From JACMMS01 sp043772865 (lineage in GTDB: Bacteria; Pseudomonadota; Gammaproteobacteria; Burkholderiales; Methylophilaceae), in the NCBI GenBank assembly GCA_043772865.1, contig JAYVFU010000206.1:1-8890 (forward strand): 8,890 bases of DNA, written 5' to 3'. Positions 5,949 to 8,890 of this stretch are shown piece after piece. The notes beneath the pieces are model-generated. The model worked only from the letters and a program-made list of their open reading frames with translations. It was not told the DNA's origin and ran no database searches. The translations under genes were made by a program, and so were the position numbers. Position 1 is the stretch's first letter; the number at the start of each line of letters is the position of its first letter.

Positions 5949-6618
5949 ATGGAAAATCCAACAATTACAAAATATGATGCATTTACAGAATCTGAAATTG
6001 CAACTGTCTACCATGTGATCGCACAGCGCCGTGATATGCGGCACTTTTTGACTACCCCTGTTGAGCCTGCAATACTCTCCAAGTTGCTTGCTGCCGCACA
6101 CCATGCGCCTAGCGTGGGTTTAATGCAACCATGGCGCTTTATTCGTATTACAGACTTGAGTTTGCGCAAAAAAATTTACGAACAAGTACAAGAAGAGCGG
6201 CTAAATACTGCTAACGCACTAGATCTTAATGAAAGTGCTGAGCGTGAATCTGAATTCATGCGCTTAAAAGTAGAGGGCAGTGTGCGGAGGTGTTGGTGGC
6301 TGCCTTATGTGACCATCGTGAAACACATGTTTTTGGCCGTCGTACGCTACCAGTAATGGATTTAGCCTCTGTCAGTTGCGCGAAAAAAACATGTGGCTGG
6401 CCGCGCGGGCTGAAGGTTTAGGCATGGGCTGGGTGAGTATGTTTGAGCCAGCAAAACTGAGTGTTTTATTACAAATTCCACAAGGCGCAAAACCCATTGC
6501 TATTTTATGTTTGGGCCATGTGGAAAAATTTTACCAGCAACCCATGCTGGTGGAAACTGGCTGGACAACGCAGACAACATTGAGCGAGTTGGTTTCAGAA
6601 AATACCTTGGTTAAATAG
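5949..6618 (+). pseudogene. bluB: 5,6-dimethylbenzimidazole synthase BluB, two frameshifts
   Basis: BluB cleaves reduced flavin mononucleotide with oxygen to make 5,6-dimethylbenzimidazole, the lower ligand of B12; it has a nitroreductase fold. Three segments in three frames rebuild one protein. Frame one (5949-6277) holds 'VIAQRRDMRHF', 'AAAHHAPSVGLMQPWRFIRI' and 'EFMRLKVEG'. Frame two (6278-about 6382) holds 'QCAEVLVAALCD', 'HVFGRRTLPVMDLASVSCA'. Frame three (about 6383-6618) holds 'NMWLAARAEGLGMGWVSMFEP'. The rebuilt length of about 222 residues is normal. Asp29 in R-R-D-M and the Ser in G-W-V-S fit the catalytic Asp32 and Ser167 of Sinorhizobium BluB (inferred alignment). The first shift looks like a deletion of 7 nt (or another number leaving the same remainder), the second a missing A in a run of seven at 6383-6389. 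Uninterrupted as drawn, it cannot make full-length enzyme. Sequencing error is the main alternative. There is no ribosome binding site at the start. Confidence 0.87.
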
Positions 6619-6628
6619 AGGTGCCCTA

Positions 6629-7414
6629 ATGTACAAGCGTATTGTCTGTTTAACTACTGAAACTGTCGAAGTACTTTACGCGCTGGGCGAGCAAGACCGT
6701 ATTGTCGGCATTTCTGGCTACACCACACGCCCTGCGATTGCACGTAAAGAGAAACCAAAAGTTTCTGCGTTTACAACGGCCAAAATAGATAAAATTTTGG
6801 CATTGCAACCAGATTTAGTCCTAGGATTTTCTAATCTGCAAGCAGATATTGCCGCAGCACTCATCAAATCAGGCGTTGAAGTCCATGTATTTAACCAACG
6901 CAGCGTAGATGAAATTTTACGCATGATACTCACCACAGGCTTGCTGGTTGGCACCTTAAATAAAGCGCAGCAATTGGTGCATACGCTGACTCAACAGATT
7001 GAGCTTATACGCAAAACTGCCAGTAAAATGACAAGCAAGCCCATTGTATATTTTGAAGAGTGGGATGAACCCATGATGTGTAGCATCCGTTGGGCGGCTG
7101 AGCTCATTGCAATTGCGGGTGGTCAAGATTGCTTTCCTGAACTCATCACGCAACATTCAGCGGCTAATCGTATTGTTACGCCCGCTCAGGTGTTAACACG
7201 TAAGCCAGACATTATCATTGGTTCGTGGTGCGGCAAGAGATTTCAGCCCGAAGTAGTCGCCGCACGTGAGGGGTGGCATGCCATACCCGCCATAAAAAAT
7301 GGCTTTGTGCGTGAAATAAAATCAGCAGATATTTTACAACCTGGGCCATCGGTGATTACTCACGGTTTAGTCCAATTGGCACGTATTATTCAAGACTGGC
7401 AGGAGATGCAATAA
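6629..7414 (+). CDS. BtuF-like cobalamin-binding protein without signal peptide
   Basis: A 261-residue protein of the ABC-transporter periplasmic binding fold for B12 and ferric siderophores (COG0614, BtuF-like). The N-lobe begins directly with 'RIVCLTTETVEVLYALGEQDRIVGISGYTTRP' in pieces characteristic of the family; 'KIDKILALQPDLVLGFSNLQ' is the usual N-lobe motif (about 52-71), then a long linking helix (about 93-135), and the C-lobe with 'Y-F-E-E-W-D-E-P', 'A-E-L-I-A-I-A-G-G', 'P-D-I-I-I-G-S-W-C-G-K-R-F-Q-P', and 'S-A-D-I-L-Q-P-G-P'. There is no signal peptide or lipobox: the mature domain starts at residue 2. The start is fixed by AGAGGTG about 6 nt upstream and lies 10 nt after bluB. 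It overlaps cobU by one base (TAATG). The role is likely corrinoid binding in the cytoplasm or for salvage, not classical periplasmic delivery, but this is inference. BtuF itself would be exported. Confidence 0.85.
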   Translation: MYKRIVCLTTETVEVLYALGEQDRIVGISGYTTRPAIARKEKPKVSAFTTAKIDKILALQPDLVLGFSNLQADIAAALIKSGVEVHVFNQRSVDEILRMILTTGLLVGTLNKAQQLVHTLTQQIELIRKTASKMTSKPIVYFEEWDEPMMCSIRWAAELIAIAGGQDCFPELITQHSAANRIVTPAQVLTRKPDIIIGSWCGKRFQPEVVAAREGWHAIPAIKNGFVREIKSADILQPGPSVITHGLVQLARIIQDWQEMQ

Positions 7415-7944
7415 TGACAACACATTTAATTATTGGTGGCGCGCGTTCTGGTAAAAGTGCATATGCAGAGAAATTAGCAAAAGCCTCTGGCTTGAGCGTC
7501 ACTTACATTGCTACTGCGCAAGTATATGATGACGAGTTTAAACAGCGTATTGAGCATCACAAAGCCCGCCGCCCAGCAGACTGGCAAATTGTAGAGGCGC
7601 CGTTTAACCTAGCCGCTACACTTAACGCTTATGCGGACCCCAATACTTTTATCATTGTAGATTGCTTAACATTGTGGCTTGCACAGAGCATTTGCCCTGA
7701 CTGTGCGCCTAAAGAAGGTGTTAACTGGTTAAAAGAGCGATTAAACTTTTTGGAAACAATAGAAAATATGACTGGAAATATCGTTTTTGTATCAAATGAG
7801 GTGGGGATGGGGATAGTGCCGTTAGGTGAAATTAATCGGCAGTTTCAAGATGAGCAAGGTAGACTAAACCAAGCCGTTGCTAGCTTTTGTAATGAAGTCA
7901 CCTTTGTAATTGCAGGTTTACCACTAAAGTTAAAACAAATCTAA
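7414..7944 (+). CDS. cobU: Adenosylcobinamide kinase / adenosylcobinamide-phosphate guanylyltransferase CobU
   Basis: A 176-residue cytoplasmic bifunctional enzyme that phosphorylates adenosylcobinamide and then transfers GMP to give adenosylcobinamide-GDP, the activated acceptor for the lower ligand. It has the P-loop GGARSGKS (residues 8-15), 'Y-I-A-T-A-Q' (31-36), 'D-D-E-F-K-Q-R-I-E-H-H-K' with His48 in the place of the guanylylated His46 of Salmonella CobU, 'I-I-V-D-C-L-T-L-W' (the B motif), and 'V-S-N-E-V-G-M-G-I-V-P' (about 127-137), then 'R-Q-F-Q-D-E-Q-G-R-L-N-Q'. The length is close to the 181 residues of the Salmonella enzyme. The start overlaps the upstream stop by one base, with AGGAG at 7401-7405 as ribosome binding site. 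It shows that the strain salvages cobinamide; cobS, cobT and cobD are not in the window. Confidence 0.95.
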   Translation: MTTHLIIGGARSGKSAYAEKLAKASGLSVTYIATAQVYDDEFKQRIEHHKARRPADWQIVEAPFNLAATLNAYADPNTFIIVDCLTLWLAQSICPDCAPKEGVNWLKERLNFLETIENMTGNIVFVSNEVGMGIVPLGEINRQFQDEQGRLNQAVASFCNEVTFVIAGLPLKLKQI

Positions 7945-7967
7945 TTTAAAAAATTTGGTGAATACGA

Positions 7968-8033
7968 CTAATCATTTTATAACTAGTTATGCAAATGATT
8001 AGCCGCAAGTATTTAATAAAAATACTATTTTTT
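7968..8033 (+). terminator. Hairpins between convergent cobU and the lipoprotein gene
   Basis: Two hairpins follow cobU. CTAATCATTT (7968-7977) pairs perfectly with AAATGATTAG (7993-8002) around a loop that is itself the palindrome ATAACTAGTTAT. It has no T-tract. AGTATTT (8008-8014) pairs with AAATACT (8020-8026) and is followed by six T (8028-8033), a weak AT-rich intrinsic terminator in the plus direction. Either or both can end transcription of the cobU operon before it runs into the minus-strand lipoprotein gene. Confidence 0.55.
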
Positions 8034-8036
8034 GCT

Positions 8037-8171
8037 TTATTTTTTATCTGCCGCGTTTTCTAATTTTTCGCCACCCTTTTGAATATCTTTGCCCGCACCT
8101 GACATGGTGTTACAAGCAGTGATTGAGAAAGCAAACACAGCAACCAATACTATTTTTAATAAGTTAGTCAT
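8037..8171 (-). CDS. Small entericidin-type lipoprotein
   Basis: A 44-codon gene with an obvious lipoprotein signal: start MTNLLKIVLVAVFAFSITAC, positive K6, a hydrophobic core and the lipobox I-T-A-C with Cys20 as the lipidated residue. The remainder is N-T-M-S-G-A-G-K-D-I-Q-K-G-G-E-K-L-E-N-A-A-D-K-K, which carries the 'N-T-(M/V)-x-G-x-G-x-D-I-x-x-G-G-x-x-L-x-x-A-A' pattern of the entericidin A/B family. Entericidins are small membrane lipoproteins, in E. coli an antidote/toxin pair; single copies in other proteobacteria are mostly of unknown role. The ribosome binding site is CGGAG (minus strand, 8182-8178), 6 nt before the start. It is convergent with cobU and co-oriented with cobC, with a 300-bp gap in between, so it is probably an independent unit. 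Family confident, role uncertain. Confidence 0.88.
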   Translation of the reverse strand: MTNLLKIVLVAVFAFSITACNTMSGAGKDIQKGGEKLENAADKK

Positions 8172-8430
8172 TTTAAACTCCGAAATATATTTAATTAGAA
8201 TATGTCTTGCAACCGCATTGTATTTAAATTTTTGCTAAGTTTTTATCAGTTAATCACTTGATTTAATGTCAGAATTTTCCTACAGAAATCAGGGTTTATT
8301 CAAATACATCATTTAACTACAAATCAGTTTATCAGAATCCAAGTACATTTAAGGCATTCTGCTAAACGATTTAGGCTTACTTCACGAATTGCAGCATAAT
8401 CAAAATTAGAAGCTGCGCTATTAAAACTTA
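8172..8430. other. AT-rich intergenic stretch
   Basis: No coding frame, RNA gene or convincing repeat is seen in this 260-bp stretch. It must hold the promoter for the lipoprotein gene: on the minus strand TACAAT (8222-8217) would serve as a -10 with a suitable leader of about 45 nt to the start, but no good -35 was found. The rest appears unconstrained. Confidence 0.4.
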
Positions 8431-8451
8431 TTTAAGTAAAACATACTTAAA
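8431..8451 (-). terminator. Possible terminator after cobC
   Basis: TTTAAGTA (8431-8438) and TACTTAAA (8444-8451) form a perfect 8-bp AT-rich stem with a 5-nt loop, 22 nt behind the cobC stop on the minus strand, followed there by TAAGTTTTAA. The low GC of the stem makes it a weak terminator at best; it could also be a palindromic protein-binding site. Confidence 0.4.
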
Positions 8452-8472
8452 GCAAAACTTTCTTAACACCCT

Positions 8473-8890
8473 CTAAGAATTAACTCTAACAATACTTGGC
8501 ACGTCACCATTAAACGCTAATTGCGTGATTGAGCCGCAATCTACTTGAAAACGAAATAAGCGTTTAAGTGGTATTTGCAATACCTCTGCCAGCATCGCAC
8601 GGATCATTCCACCGTGCGTCACCACCACAATATTTGCATCTGGTAAGCGCTGCTTGGCATCTGCAATAAAGCTTTGCGCACGTAAATGCAACGTACCAAA
8701 GGTCTCTCCATTTGGGGGTGCTAAATTGGCATAATCATCTGCCCAAATATCAACCTCAGTGCGCGGAATTGCATCCCAAGCTTGTAGCTCACAATCACCA
8801 AAATTTAGTTCCATTACACGGTGATCTTCCTTGACCATAGGCAGCGCTAATGACGAATTTAGCGCATATGCCAGCTTTGTACAGCGCTGC
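8473..8890 (-). CDS. cobC: Histidine phosphatase, probable CobC (alpha-ribazole phosphatase), 3' part
   Basis: The frame is open to the right edge (upstream codons 8839-8889 read Q-R-C-T-K-L-A-Y-A-L-N-S-S-L-A-L-P), so the gene begins outside the window and 138 residues are visible. Features of the phosphoglycerate-mutase-like histidine phosphatases are 'V-M-E-L-N-F-G-D-C-E', 'P-P-N-G-E-T', and the second catalytic histidine block 'VVVTHGGMIRAMLAEVL'. The first catalytic motif R-H-G lies beyond the edge. The 'L-x-F-G-D-x-E' with 'P-x-G-E-S/T' pattern, and the closeness to cobU, point to CobC, which removes phosphate from alpha-ribazole-5'-phosphate or adenosylcobalamin-5'-phosphate in nucleotide-loop assembly. 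A general phosphoglycerate-mutase-like phosphatase cannot be excluded by sequence alone. The gene is on the opposite strand to the rest of the locus. Confidence 0.8.
   Translation of the reverse strand, partial: QRCTKLAYALNSSLALPMVKEDHRVMELNFGDCELQAWDAIPRTEVDIWADDYANLAPPNGETFGTLHLRAQSFIADAKQRLPDANIVVVTHGGMIRAMLAEVLQIPLKRLFRFQVDCGSITQLAFNGDVPSIVRVNS

Noticed and set aside
5949..6618. Two separate genes at 5949-6356 and 6376-6618
   Set aside because: Both are pieces of one BluB protein, joined by a middle segment in a third frame; the C-terminal residues of the first frame after 6277 are out-of-frame noise.
6718..7156. Minus-strand open frames at 6718-6954 and 6956-7156
   Set aside because: They are shadows of the cobalamin-binding protein gene with no family resemblance or ribosome binding sites.
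1..8890. CRISPR arrays, insertion sequences, integrase attachment sites, tRNA genes
   Set aside because: No regularly spaced repeats, transposase or integrase coding, or tRNA-like cloverleaf sequences were found on either strand by eye.

Overview
The window looks like chromosomal DNA of an AT-rich betaproteobacterium, most plausibly a methylotroph of the Methylophilaceae (Methylotenera-like). This is inference. It rests on a zapB-like/zapA/6S RNA cluster in proteobacterial order, a BtuM-type vitamin B12 transporter of the kind known from Thiobacillus, and a beta-propeller protein of the type found beside PQQ-dependent oxidation genes. No 16S rRNA or other direct taxonomic marker is present.

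Left part (1-2508), housekeeping. The 3' end of a YVTN beta-propeller gene runs into the window and ends at a bidirectional terminator. Facing it is an EVE-domain gene on the minus strand, and a DUF2237 gene is transcribed away from that one. Next, on the minus strand, comes a cell-division cluster: a ZapB-like coiled-coil protein overlaps zapA by 4 nt, followed downstream by a 6S RNA gene (ssrS) that I identify from its 15-pair closing stem, apical hairpin and similarity in order to E. coli 6S RNA.

Middle and right part (2545-7944), a vitamin B12 acquisition and salvage locus on the plus strand. A promoter region with nested inverted repeats leads into a cobalamin riboswitch with a complete B12 box. 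It precedes btuB (outer-membrane TonB-dependent receptor), then btuM (a solitary ECF-type S-component for B12 in the inner membrane) and a strong terminator. Directly on the terminator's T-tract begins bluB (5,6-dimethylbenzimidazole synthase), whose reading frame is broken twice. It is followed by a BtuF-like cobalamin-binding protein with no signal peptide and by cobU, which overlaps it by 1 nt. The 5' part of cobC, on the minus strand, lies beyond the right edge. Together the genes would import cobalamin or cobinamide across both membranes, activate cobinamide with GTP (CobU), provide or attach the lower ligand (BluB, CobC), and be switched off by cobalamin at least at btuB. No corrin-ring synthesis genes are seen.

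Between cobU and cobC sits a 44-codon entericidin-type lipoprotein gene on the minus strand. The rest of that gap is AT-rich DNA with hairpins. No mobile elements, CRISPR arrays, tRNAs or rRNAs were recognised. The points most worth a second look are the doubly frameshifted bluB, its start codon placed directly on a terminator, the signal-less cobalamin-binding protein, and the lone BtuM transporter.
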